Assembly (NCBI GenBank): GCA_002352125.1
Contig: DEHU01000041.1
Span: 5,656-15,957, forward strand
Source: Competibacteraceae bacterium UBA2792
GTDB taxonomy: Bacteria > Pseudomonadota > Gammaproteobacteria > Competibacterales > Competibacteraceae
Direction: 5' to 3'
Length of the DNA stretch: 10,302 nucleotides
Made by a program: the position numbers and the translations under genes. Within the stretch, counting starts at the first letter, position 1. Every line of letters starts with the position of its first letter. Below the pieces are notes generated by a model, which was given only the letters and a program-made list of their open reading frames with translations, made no database searches and was not told where the DNA came from. Positions 1 to 5,976 of the stretch are shown one piece after another.

Positions 1-1016
1 CCGGGATAGACGTAGCCGTAAGCGTGGCCGCCGAGCCGGGTATAGACCGGACAGTGGTTTAAGCAGGTGCCGCAGCGGATGCACTTCAAGGTTTGCCGCA
101 GCTCGGGATCGGCCCAAATCTTGGTTCGGCCATTATCGAGCAGAACCAGATGCACCTCCCTGGGGCCATCCTTCTCGCCCGCCTTCCGCGGCGAAGTGAT
201 CATGTTGAAATAGGTGGTGATTAACTGGCCGGTGGCGGAGCCAGTCAGCAGGCGCAACAGCGGCGGCACGTCTTCGAGCCGTTCCACCACCTTTTCCAGA
301 CCCATCACCGCGATATGCACCGGCGGCGCGGTGGTGCACATCCGGCCGTTGCCTTCGTTTTCCACCAGACACAGCGTGCCGGTTTCGGCAACCGCGAAAT
401 TGACCCCGCTGACTCCCACTTCCCCGGCGAAAAACTTTTCGCGCAACACCTGACGGGCGATAGCGTTGAGTTCCTCGACCACTTCGGTATAGGGCGTATT
501 GGGGATTTTTTCGTGAAACAACCGGGCGATTTGATCGCGGTTCTTGTGGATGGCCGGGACGATGATGTGCGACGGCGTTTCGTGATCCAGTTGGATGATG
601 TACTCGCCAAGATCGGTTTCCAGCGCCTCGATGCCGCGTTCGTCGAGAAAGCGATTGAGGTGCATCTCCTCCGACACCATCGACTTGCCCTTGATGACGC
701 GAGTCGCGTTGTGGCGCCGGATGATATCTAGGCAGATTTGGTTGGCTTCCGCCGGGGTTTCGGCCCAATGCACCTGGATGCCGTTCTCGGTGCATTTCCG
801 CTCCAGTTGTTCCAGTAAGTCCGGCAGCTTGTTCAGCGCCCGCCGGCGAATTGCATCGCCGCGCGCCCGCAATTGCTCGAACATCTCCGGGTCGGAGAAC
901 AGGGTCCGGCGCCGTTGCCCCAAGGTGTCCATCGCCGCGCGGAGATTGCGGCGCAGTTGACCGTCGTTCAGAGCTTTTTTGAAATTCTTGGGAAAATCGA
1001 CTGCGGTTTGGGTCAT
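1..1016 (-). CDS. lutB: LutB/LldF lactate-utilisation Fe-S protein (3' end cut by window edge)
   Basis: The first 338 residues of an iron-sulfur protein that, with LutA and LutC (LldEFG), forms the cytoplasmic or membrane-associated L-lactate oxidation complex giving pyruvate. The N-terminal 300 residues are an LUD-type domain, with recognisable segments IKGKSMVSEE (108-117), GVSGVNFAVAETGTLCLVENEGN (201-223, shown by its ends GVSG and ENEGN) and TGSATGQLITTY (258-269). A ferredoxin motif CIRCGTCLNHCPVY at 312-325 supplies one 4Fe-4S cluster. The family is usually about 470-480 residues with a second cluster motif, so about 140 residues lie outside the window. The ATG at 1016 overlaps the lutA stop as ATGA, indicating translational coupling; lutC is expected further left but cannot be seen. 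The family call is seen in the sequence; L-lactate as substrate is inferred from the family and the adjacent lldR. Confidence 0.93.
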   Translation of the reverse strand, partial: MTQTAVDFPKNFKKALNDGQLRRNLRAAMDTLGQRRRTLFSDPEMFEQLRARGDAIRRRALNKLPDLLEQLERKCTENGIQVHWAETPAEANQICLDIIRRHNATRVIKGKSMVSEEMHLNRFLDERGIEALETDLGEYIIQLDHETPSHIIVPAIHKNRDQIARLFHEKIPNTPYTEVVEELNAIARQVLREKFFAGEVGVSGVNFAVAETGTLCLVENEGNGRMCTTAPPVHIAVMGLEKVVERLEDVPPLLRLLTGSATGQLITTYFNMITSPRKAGEKDGPREVHLVLLDNGRTKIWADPELRQTLKCIRCGTCLNHCPVYTRLGGHAYGYVYP

Positions 1017-1750
1017 CGGGTGCGCTCCAGCAGGAATTCGGCGATGTGCTTGGTGGAAATCGGGCTGTTGCGGTGTTTGAGCGCCCCGCCGATGTTCATC
1101 AGACAACCACAGTCCCCTGAAAGCAGTAGGGATGCGCCAGTTTGTTCGATGTCCGCCGCTTTGTCGGTGACCATCGCCGAGGACAGATCGGCCTGCTTGA
1201 CCGAGAAGGAACCGCCGAAGCCGCAGCATTCGCGTTCCCGTTGCAGCTCGATCAGCTCGACGTTCTTCAACTGGCGCACGAGCGACTTGGAGTAGTCGAT
1301 TACCCGCATCTCGCGCAGTGCGCTACAGGACGAGTGCCAGGTAATCTTGACCGGTTGGCCCCGGTCTTCGAGGCGAATGTCCAGTACCTTGACGAGAAAT
1401 TCGGTGAGTTCGAACACTCGGCCAGCGAAGCGTTGCGCTTCGGCGGCTTCGGGTTGATCGGCAAAGAGTTTAGGGTAGTGGTGTTTCAGCATCCCGCCGC
1501 AGGAGCCAGAGGGGATGACGATGGGGTAATCCTTGGGGAAGGCTTTGAGCTGTTGTCTGGCGACTTTTCTGGTTTCTTCGAGGAAGCCGGAATTGTAGGC
1601 CGGCTGGCCGCAGCAGGATTGCCGTTGGGGATAGATGACCTGGATGCCTTCGCGCCGCAGGAGTTCGATGCCGGCCATGCCGGCCTGGGGATAACACAGA
1701 TCGATCAGACAGGTACCGAAGTAATACACCTTCTCGGGACGGGTGGGCAT
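1013..1750 (-). CDS. lutA: LutA/LldE lactate-utilisation (Fe-S)-binding protein
   Basis: Predicted 245-residue CCG-domain protein, the LutA (LldE) subunit of the L-lactate oxidation complex, working with LutB encoded immediately downstream. Two CCG cysteine sets are intact: C14, C46-C47 (SCCGQPAYNSG) and C84 (SGSCGG); then C142 (HSSCSALRE), C175-C176 (ECCGFGGSFSVK) and C214/C216 (SGDCGCLMNIGG). These bind Fe-S clusters in heterodisulfide-reductase-like proteins. The length matches the usual 240-250 residues. The start at 1750 is chosen because GGAGAAGG lies 7 nt upstream on the minus strand. An ATG at 1786 would add 12 residues but has no clear ribosome site. The gene is first in a minus-strand operon divergent from lldR and preceded by a promoter with two LldR-type operators. 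A glycolate oxidase GlcF-like role is less likely given the short length and the lldR neighbour. Confidence 0.93.
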   Translation of the reverse strand: MPTRPEKVYYFGTCLIDLCYPQAGMAGIELLRREGIQVIYPQRQSCCGQPAYNSGFLEETRKVARQQLKAFPKDYPIVIPSGSCGGMLKHHYPKLFADQPEAAEAQRFAGRVFELTEFLVKVLDIRLEDRGQPVKITWHSSCSALREMRVIDYSKSLVRQLKNVELIELQRERECCGFGGSFSVKQADLSSAMVTDKAADIEQTGASLLLSGDCGCLMNIGGALKHRNSPISTKHIAEFLLERTR

Positions 1751-1839
1751 GGTAATACCTTCTCCGATTTTGGTGGTTCGTGCCACCTACGTATCGTTGC
1801 TCTAAGTGAGACAACGAGGCGGTGGCCTCTCATTTTATT

Positions 1840-1867
1840 TTAGTTACCGCTACTTAGTTACCGCTAC
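1840..1867. repeat. 14-bp tandem duplication in the lutA leader
   Basis: TTAGTTACCGCTAC occurs twice head-to-tail (1840-1853 and 1854-1867) without mismatch. It lies within the predicted untranslated leader of lutA, about 90-117 nt before the start codon. No function is evident; replication slippage explains it best. Confidence 0.8.
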
Positions 1868-1915
1868 CAGCCCCGCCATGAGCAAGTCCCGTCATGAGCG
1901 AGCGTTTTGGTAAGC

Positions 1916-1926
1916 TGGTCTGACCA
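1916..1926. promoter_or_regulatory. LldR/FadR-type operator, copy 1 (over the lut start point)
   Basis: Perfect 11-bp palindrome TGGTCTGACCA, which fits the TNGTNNNACNA pattern known for FadR-subfamily GntR regulators including LldR. It sits on the predicted +1 of the lut promoter and lies in the gap between lutA and lldR, so bound LldR should block initiation. It is embedded in a 27-bp direct repeat shared with copy 2. Confidence 0.75.
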
Positions 1927-1927
1927 A

Positions 1928-1956
1928 TTTATAGCAGCCCGTTTTTTGCTTTGCAA
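1928..1956 (-). promoter_or_regulatory. Predicted sigma70 promoter of the lutAB operon
   Basis: On the minus strand, -35 TTGCAA (1956-1951) is separated by exactly 17 nt from -10 TATAAA (1933-1928). Transcription should start near 1921, the centre of the proximal operator, leaving a leader of about 170 nt before lutA. The match and spacing are seen directly; activity is inferred. Confidence 0.62.
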
Positions 1957-1970
1957 GCGTTTTGGTAAGC

Positions 1971-1981
1971 TGGTCTGACCA
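1971..1981. promoter_or_regulatory. LldR/FadR-type operator, copy 2 (upstream of lut -35)
   Basis: Second identical TGGTCTGACCA palindrome, centred at 1976, exactly 55 bp (about 5.2 helical turns) from copy 1. It lies just upstream of the lut -35 box and between the promoter region and lldR, so it may serve joint occupancy or DNA looping and autoregulation of lldR. The site is seen; its use is inferred from the family. Confidence 0.75.
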
Positions 1982-2103
1982 AAATTTTGCTGACCCTATC
2001 GATGCTGCGAACGATGCGTTTTGGGCGATGTCTGGGTACTCATGAAAACGAGTGCCGCATGGCACAATAACGACGATATTGAGTTCAACGCTTGGGCAAA
2101 ATC

Positions 2104-2892
2104 ATGCAATTCGAAACGATAAATCCTCCGAAGGTCTCCGATGCCATCGTCAGCCAGATCGAGCAGTTGATTCTGGAGGGCGTCCTCAAGCCGGGCGAAC
2201 GATTGCCGCCCGAGCGGGAATTGGCTCAGCAGTTGAACGTATCCCGCCCGTCGCTGCGGGAAGCGATCACGACGCTGAAATCGCGGGGGTTGTTGCAGAG
2301 CCGGCGTGGCGGAGGGAATTTCGTGGTCGACGTCATCGCGCCAGCGCTGACCAATCCCTTGATCGAGCTATTGAAAAATAATCCTAAGGCGATGTTCGAC
2401 GTGCTGGAGTTGCGCCACGCCTTGGAAGAAGTGGCCGCTTATTTCGCCGCGCTGCGCGCCACCGATACCGACTGCGAAATTTTGCGATGCCGTTTCGCTG
2501 CGCTGGAAGCGATCCAGCAAGGGACGCGCGAACCGCAACACGATGCGGTAGTAGACGCCAGTTTTCATCTCGCCATCGCCGACGCGTCCCACAACGTGGC
2601 GCTGATCCACGTCATGCGCGGTTTGTTCGATTTGCTGCTGAGCAACATTTGCCGTTCGCTGGAACGGCTTTATACCCGCGAGAGCAGTTACGCGATCATC
2701 CATGCCCAACATCAGGCCATCCTGAAAGGGGTGTTGGAACACGATCCCGATGCCGCCCGGCAGGCGGCTCACGTTCACCTGTCCTTCGTCGAAATCACCT
2801 TGCGCGATCTCGACGTGGAAGCCGGTCGGCAAGAGCTATCGCAGCGCCGTTTGCAAAGCTTGCTGGGCGAAGAAACCAGCCTGTCACCGTAG
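2104..2892 (+). CDS. lldR: LldR-type GntR/FadR-family lactate-responsive repressor
   Basis: A 262-residue DNA-binding regulator predicted to repress the divergent lut operon until lactate binds. Residues 9-75 form a GntR winged helix: VSDAIVSQIEQLILEG, then KPGERLPPERELAQQLNVSRPSLREA (ends quoted as KPGERLPPEREL and SRPSLREA), and the wing RGGGNFV. Residues 95-235 form an all-helical FCD domain. Its likely metal/ligand residues are D151 and H155 (DASFHLAIA), H203 (HAQHQAIL) and H225 (HVHLSF), the arrangement expected in FCD proteins. The ATG at 2104 is preferred; a TTG at 2092 would add four residues. Neither start has a strong ribosome site, so the regulator may be made at low level. Two operators of the right type lie upstream and could mediate autorepression. 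PdhR or GlcC are relatives, but the lutAB neighbour favours LldR. Confidence 0.88.
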   Translation: MQFETINPPKVSDAIVSQIEQLILEGVLKPGERLPPERELAQQLNVSRPSLREAITTLKSRGLLQSRRGGGNFVVDVIAPALTNPLIELLKNNPKAMFDVLELRHALEEVAAYFAALRATDTDCEILRCRFAALEAIQQGTREPQHDAVVDASFHLAIADASHNVALIHVMRGLFDLLLSNICRSLERLYTRESSYAIIHAQHQAILKGVLEHDPDAARQAAHVHLSFVEITLRDLDVEAGRQELSQRRLQSLLGEETSLSP

Positions 2893-3015
2893 GGGTGGCG
2901 CGCTAAAATCCTTCGCCTGCTTGCGCGCGAGTCGTTGCTGCAATCTTGACCCGGCAAAACGCGACTCCTTGGCGTCGGCTGTTGCCGGCCGACCTCGCGC
3001 GCGGTGGTAACGGTA

Positions 3016-3043
3016 TTGCTTGGACATCGGCGGGGATTATAAT
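3016..3043 (+). promoter_or_regulatory. Sigma70-like promoter upstream of the remnant and phaC
   Basis: A consensus TATAAT (3038-3043) lies 16 nt after a weak -35, TTGCTT (3016-3021), in a locally AT-rich patch of otherwise GC-rich DNA. Transcription would start near 3050. It could serve the decayed gene that begins at 3051 and, with a leader of about 500 nt, phaC. Activity is inferred. Confidence 0.45.
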
Positions 3044-3046
3044 AAC

Positions 3047-3060
3047 TACTATGAATAGTA
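3047..3060. promoter_or_regulatory. Operator-like palindrome at the promoter start point
   Basis: TACTATGAATAGTA is a perfect inverted repeat (6-bp arms, 2-nt centre). It begins 3 nt after the TATAAT box and covers the predicted start of transcription and the ATG at 3051. This is where autorepressing antitoxins usually bind, in keeping with the antitoxin-like remnant that follows. The symmetry is seen; the operator role is inference. Confidence 0.4.
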
Positions 3061-3269
3061 TGGAATTGATTCAGGAATTCTAGCCGGACGCTGCGGAGAA
3101 TCGAGGGTTCGCCCCACGTCTACATCCATCTGACGCGCGGCGGGTGACGTTGCTGGCGCAAATCGGCGACTACGTCCGCACACGGGGCAAGAGCTGCTCT
3201 GGCTTTCTGGAGGAGGCGGTGCGGGCGGCGATGCACCAAGGCTCGGGCTACCCGAGCCGGGCTGCGTAA
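3051..3269 (+). pseudogene. Probable HicB-like antitoxin gene remnant, interrupted by TAG
   Basis: From an ATG at 3051 the frame reads ten codons (MNSMELIQEF), meets an in-frame TAG at 3081-3083, then stays open to a TAA at 3267-3269. The second part contains VTLLAQIGDYVRTRGKSC followed by SGFLEEAVRAAM. This resembles the ribbon-helix-helix tail of HicB-type antitoxins, in which a strand is followed by LLAxIDxYVxxRGxSRSGFLxEAxRxAM. The rest of a HicB protein and any HicA toxin are absent, so I read it as a decayed fragment. It is preceded by its own promoter and palindrome. A downstream start at GTG 3144 could still give a 41-residue peptide. The resemblance is by eye and covers only about 30 residues. 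Confidence 0.35.
3240..3258 (+). other. Perfect GC-rich hairpin
   Basis: GGCTCGGG and CCCGAGCC form an 8-bp perfect stem with a 3-nt loop, CTA. It overlaps the 3' end of the antitoxin-like remnant. No T tract follows on either strand, so it is not a canonical intrinsic terminator; it could slow transcription or be a chance feature of GC-rich DNA. Confidence 0.4.
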
Positions 3270-3557
3270 GTGGGCTCGCAAGTCTATCAACCATTTCGAT
3301 GACAGGAGAGGCCGCCGTAAAGGTTGCACAAGGTCGATCGACGCGTGATGGCAACCGGATCGGACCGGAACCTGCTAAGCCCGCATGGTCGCAAGGGCTG
3401 CAAATCCTCTGGAGAAACGAGACGCAGGTCAGCGGATTCCGTCGGAGCTAGCAGGTGTCTGCCCGCAGCAGGAGCGGGCCGGACATAAAACGCACGGCCC
3501 ATCCGTTCCAACGCGCCCGCATCGTCCCCAGCAAACGGGAGGCGGCCAGAAACGACC

Positions 3558-5474
3558 ATGAATCCAGCCTCGAACCCGACATCCTCGACCAACCCGGCCG
3601 GCGCACAAAGAGCGAACGCGCCAAGCGCATCAAGCGGGCCGGCCGCGCCTTCGCCGCAACCAGAGACACGCAAGCCAGCCACCGCATCGCGCAAGGCAGG
3701 TACGGCCGGCGCCCGACCCGCTCGGCGCATCGGCGACCGCGCCCTCTACGAGGCCGAATGGTTGGAGGGCGTGGATCGCACGACGAACGCGGCCATCGCT
3801 CGCGCGACAGGCGGCATCTCGCCTATCGGGCTCGCCATAGACTACTTCGATTGGATGGCGCATCTGGCCACCTCGCCCGGCAAGCTGATCGAACTTGGCA
3901 ACAAAGCCGCGCGCAAGACGCTGCGCCTGGCTCGCTACGCTGCGACGTGCGCCGTTGACCCCGGCGCCGCCCGCTGCATCGAGCCGCTGGCGCAGGACCG
4001 TCGATTCGAGCACGAAGCCTGGCAGCGATTTCCCTTCAACGTTATTTATCAGGGTTTCCTCTTGAATCAGCAGTGGTGGCACAACGCCACGACCGGCGTC
4101 CGAGGGGTATCCAAGCACAACGAGGCGGTCGTCTCCTTTATCGCGCGCCAACTGCTCGACATGCTGTCCCCCTCCAACATCCCGTTCTTCAATCCCGAGA
4201 TCGCCCAAGCGACGATCGCGGAGGGCGGCGCCAACCTGCTGCGTGGCGCGCAGTACTTCGCCGACGATGTCCGGCGCTTCGCGCACGGCGAGCCGCCGGC
4301 GGGCACGGAAGCCTTTCAGGTCGGCAAGAACGTGGCCGTCACCCCCGGCAAAGTCGTCTATCGCAACCACCTGATGGAGCTGATCCAGTACGCGCCTACC
4401 ACGGAGAGCGTGCAGCGCGAACCGGTGCTGATGCAATCGGCGTGGATGATGAAGTACTACATCATGGACCTCTCGCCCCACAACTCGCTGGTCAAGTACC
4501 TGGTGGATCGGGGGCATACGGTATTCGTGATCTCCTGGTTGAACCCTGGCCAGGAAGACCGCGATCTGGGGATGGAAGACTACCGCAAGCTCGGCACCCT
4601 GGCGGCGATCGATGCGATCTCGGCGTTGCTGCCGGGCCGCAAGATTCACGCGGTGGGCTACTGTCTGGGCGGCATTCTGCTGACGATCACCGCGGCGACG
4701 ATGGCGCGCGATGGCGATGATCGGCTGGCGAGCATCACGCTGTTCACCACCCTGGTCGATTTCACCGAGGTCGGGGAAATCGCCGTGTTCATGGGGCCGG
4801 GCACGGTAACGCTCATCGAGGACATGATGTGGCAGCAAGGCTATCTCGACCCGAAGCAAGCTGCTGGCGGCTTCCAGTTGCTCAAGTCGAACGACCTGAT
4901 CTGGTCGAAGATGGTGCGCGAATACTACCTCGGGCAACGTGAGCCGATGTTCGATCTCATGGCTTGGAACGCCGACAGCACCCGCATGCCCTATCGCCAG
5001 CATTCCGAGCTGCTGCGCCGGTTTTACGGCGACAACGAGCTGTTCGAGGGCAAGTATCGCGTCGAGGGGCGGCCGGTTGCGATCAGCGACATCCATGTGC
5101 CGATCTTCGCGGTCGCCGCCGCCGGCGACCATGTCGCCCCCTGGCATTCGGTGTACAAGCTGCACCTGCAAAGCGATGCGGCCGAACTCACCTTCGTGCT
5201 CACCAGCGGCGGCCACAATGTCGGCATCGTCAACGAGCCAGGCCACCCGCACCGCAGTTTCCAAATGACGACCTGCAAGGAAGGCGAACGCGCCCTCGAT
5301 GCCGAAACCTGGAAGGTGCGGACGCCGGTCGTGCAAGGTTCGTGGTGGCCCGCGTGGCAGCAGTGGCTGGTGCAGCATTCGAGCGGCAGCACTGCGCCGC
5401 CGCCTATGGGTGCTCCGGACAAGGGCTACAAGCCGTTATGCGACGCGCCCGGAACTTATGTGCACCAAAAATAA
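3558..5474 (+). CDS. phaC: Class I poly(3-hydroxyalkanoate) synthase PhaC
   Basis: A 638-residue polymerase that joins (R)-3-hydroxyacyl-CoA units, usually 3-hydroxybutyryl-CoA, into PHA on the surface of storage granules, releasing CoA. The PhaC N-terminal domain (about 100-270) includes LSPSNIPFFNPE and GGANLLRG. The alpha/beta-hydrolase core carries the lipase-like box GYCLGG with nucleophile C369, D524 (AAGDHVAPW) and H553 (SGGHNVG). The spacing of these residues matches the known C319/D480/H508 triad of the Ralstonia enzyme. Class I enzymes are near 590 residues; the excess is an N-terminal tail of about 55 residues rich in Pro, Ala, Ser and Thr, likely disordered. The ATG at 3558 has only a distant GGGAGG. 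No phaA, phaB, phaE or phasin gene adjoins it, so precursor supply is encoded elsewhere. The absence of phaE and the length argue against class III. Confidence 0.95.
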   Translation: MNPASNPTSSTNPAGAQRANAPSASSGPAAPSPQPETRKPATASRKAGTAGARPARRIGDRALYEAEWLEGVDRTTNAAIARATGGISPIGLAIDYFDWMAHLATSPGKLIELGNKAARKTLRLARYAATCAVDPGAARCIEPLAQDRRFEHEAWQRFPFNVIYQGFLLNQQWWHNATTGVRGVSKHNEAVVSFIARQLLDMLSPSNIPFFNPEIAQATIAEGGANLLRGAQYFADDVRRFAHGEPPAGTEAFQVGKNVAVTPGKVVYRNHLMELIQYAPTTESVQREPVLMQSAWMMKYYIMDLSPHNSLVKYLVDRGHTVFVISWLNPGQEDRDLGMEDYRKLGTLAAIDAISALLPGRKIHAVGYCLGGILLTITAATMARDGDDRLASITLFTTLVDFTEVGEIAVFMGPGTVTLIEDMMWQQGYLDPKQAAGGFQLLKSNDLIWSKMVREYYLGQREPMFDLMAWNADSTRMPYRQHSELLRRFYGDNELFEGKYRVEGRPVAISDIHVPIFAVAAAGDHVAPWHSVYKLHLQSDAAELTFVLTSGGHNVGIVNEPGHPHRSFQMTTCKEGERALDAETWKVRTPVVQGSWWPAWQQWLVQHSSGSTAPPPMGAPDKGYKPLCDAPGTYVHQK

Positions 5475-5514
5475 ACACCTGCCGCGGTAGGTTCAGGGCA
5501 CATGTAAGGCGTTT

Positions 5515-5537
5515 CGGCCGGGCAGCATGCCCGGCCG
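5515..5537 (+). terminator. Strong GC hairpin after phaC (possible terminator or 3' stabiliser)
   Basis: CGGCCGGGCA and TGCCCGGCCG form a 10-bp perfect stem with a GCA loop, about 40 nt after the phaC stop. No U tract follows, so it lacks the second half of a classical intrinsic terminator. It may still end the transcript with Rho or protect the 3' end of the mRNA. Confidence 0.45.
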
Positions 5538-5575
5538 GGCCGGGCGGCTCCCGCCGAAATTGTTCGCGCAGATTC

Positions 5576-5926
5576 TCCACGGTATCGTGGCGCAAGCTCT
5601 AGCCGGCGGTCGAGGCCAGTCCGGCGGCGACGGCGGCGGTTCAAGATGTGGTTGCTGCTCCCGAGGATGCGGATGCTCAAGGCGCGTTGCGACTGCAACT
5701 CAAGAAGCTGCTGGCGGCCGATCAGGATTTGTTCGCCGGGCTGGCGCAAGTGCTGGAAGCAGCCGGCCATCCCCAGCACTATCAAGCGGCCAACTTCGGC
5801 GACGACGCCATCGTCCAAGGTGACGGTGTTCAGGCTACCGGCGAACGCGGTGTCGTCGCCGACGGCAACATCGACACGGTCAACATCGGCTGGCAGGCCG
5901 TCAACAATCTTCTCTCTGATCGATGA
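5576..5926 (+). pseudogene. C-terminal remnant of a repeat-tailed hypothetical protein, interrupted by TAG
   Basis: One frame reads STVSWRKL, stop (TAG 5600-5602), then PAVEASPAATAAVQDV, ALRLQLKKLLAADQDLFAGL and a tail GDDAIVQGDGVQATGERGVV, ending at TGA 5924-5926. From memory, this order (a W-x-KL-RPxVEA segment, a charged LRLQLKKLLAxDPxL helix, then glycine-rich Val/Ala repeats) is typical of the C-terminus of a bacterial family of hypothetical proteins with low-complexity tails. Continuity of the family pattern across the TAG suggests that a sense codon, such as CGG, mutated and that the N-terminal part was lost. A shorter protein from GTG/ATG codons near 5648 is possible but has no clear ribosome site. 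It has no known function and no partner gene nearby. Confidence 0.45.
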
Positions 5927-5976
5927 AAACTCTGATCTCTAATGGGCGCGGGTAACGCCAGGGCGGATAGAAAGCT

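Larger units (their letters stand above)
1901..1982. repeat. Two 27-bp perfect direct repeats containing the operators
   Basis: Positions 1901-1927 and 1956-1982 are identical over 27 bp, starting AGCGTTTTGGTAAGC and ending in the TGGTCTGACCA operator plus one A. The identity extends 15 bp to one side of the palindrome and only 1 bp to the other, so more than the bare operator is conserved. This suggests either a local duplication or an additional site in the TTTTGGTAAGC part. Confidence 0.85.
2893..3557. other. Gene-poor stretch between lldR and phaC
   Basis: 665 bp without an intact gene that I can support. It contains a sigma70-like promoter (3016-3043), a palindrome at its start point (3047-3060), a probable antitoxin-gene remnant (3051-3269) and a compact hairpin (3240-3258). 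From 3270 to 3557 I see only small palindromes, such as GTCGATCGAC at 3333-3342, and no convincing coding signal. A GGGAGG at about 3538-3543 lies some 15 nt before the phaC ATG, which is long for a ribosome site. No clear intrinsic terminator follows lldR. Confidence 0.6.

Noticed and set aside
133..960. Several open frames over the lutB region on both strands
   Set aside because: The lutB frame (minus strand, running off the left edge) shows clear family motifs and an Fe-S site; the others are shadows.
2052..2070. TGGCAC at about 2059 as a sigma54 -24 element for lldR
   Set aside because: No TTGC-like -12 element follows at the required spacing.
3287..3730. 147-codon minus-strand frame before and across the phaC start
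   Set aside because: It overlaps the low-complexity start of phaC, lacks a ribosome site and resembles no family.
3630..5378. 582-codon open frame on the minus strand
   Set aside because: It is antisense to phaC over nearly its whole length; high-GC codon use keeps the opposite frame open. The product has no domain, whereas phaC has a complete catalytic triad.
5914..5937. 8-bp direct repeat CTCTGATC (5914-5921 and 5930-5937)
   Set aside because: Too short to call an attachment site or target duplication; no mobile element lies between the copies.
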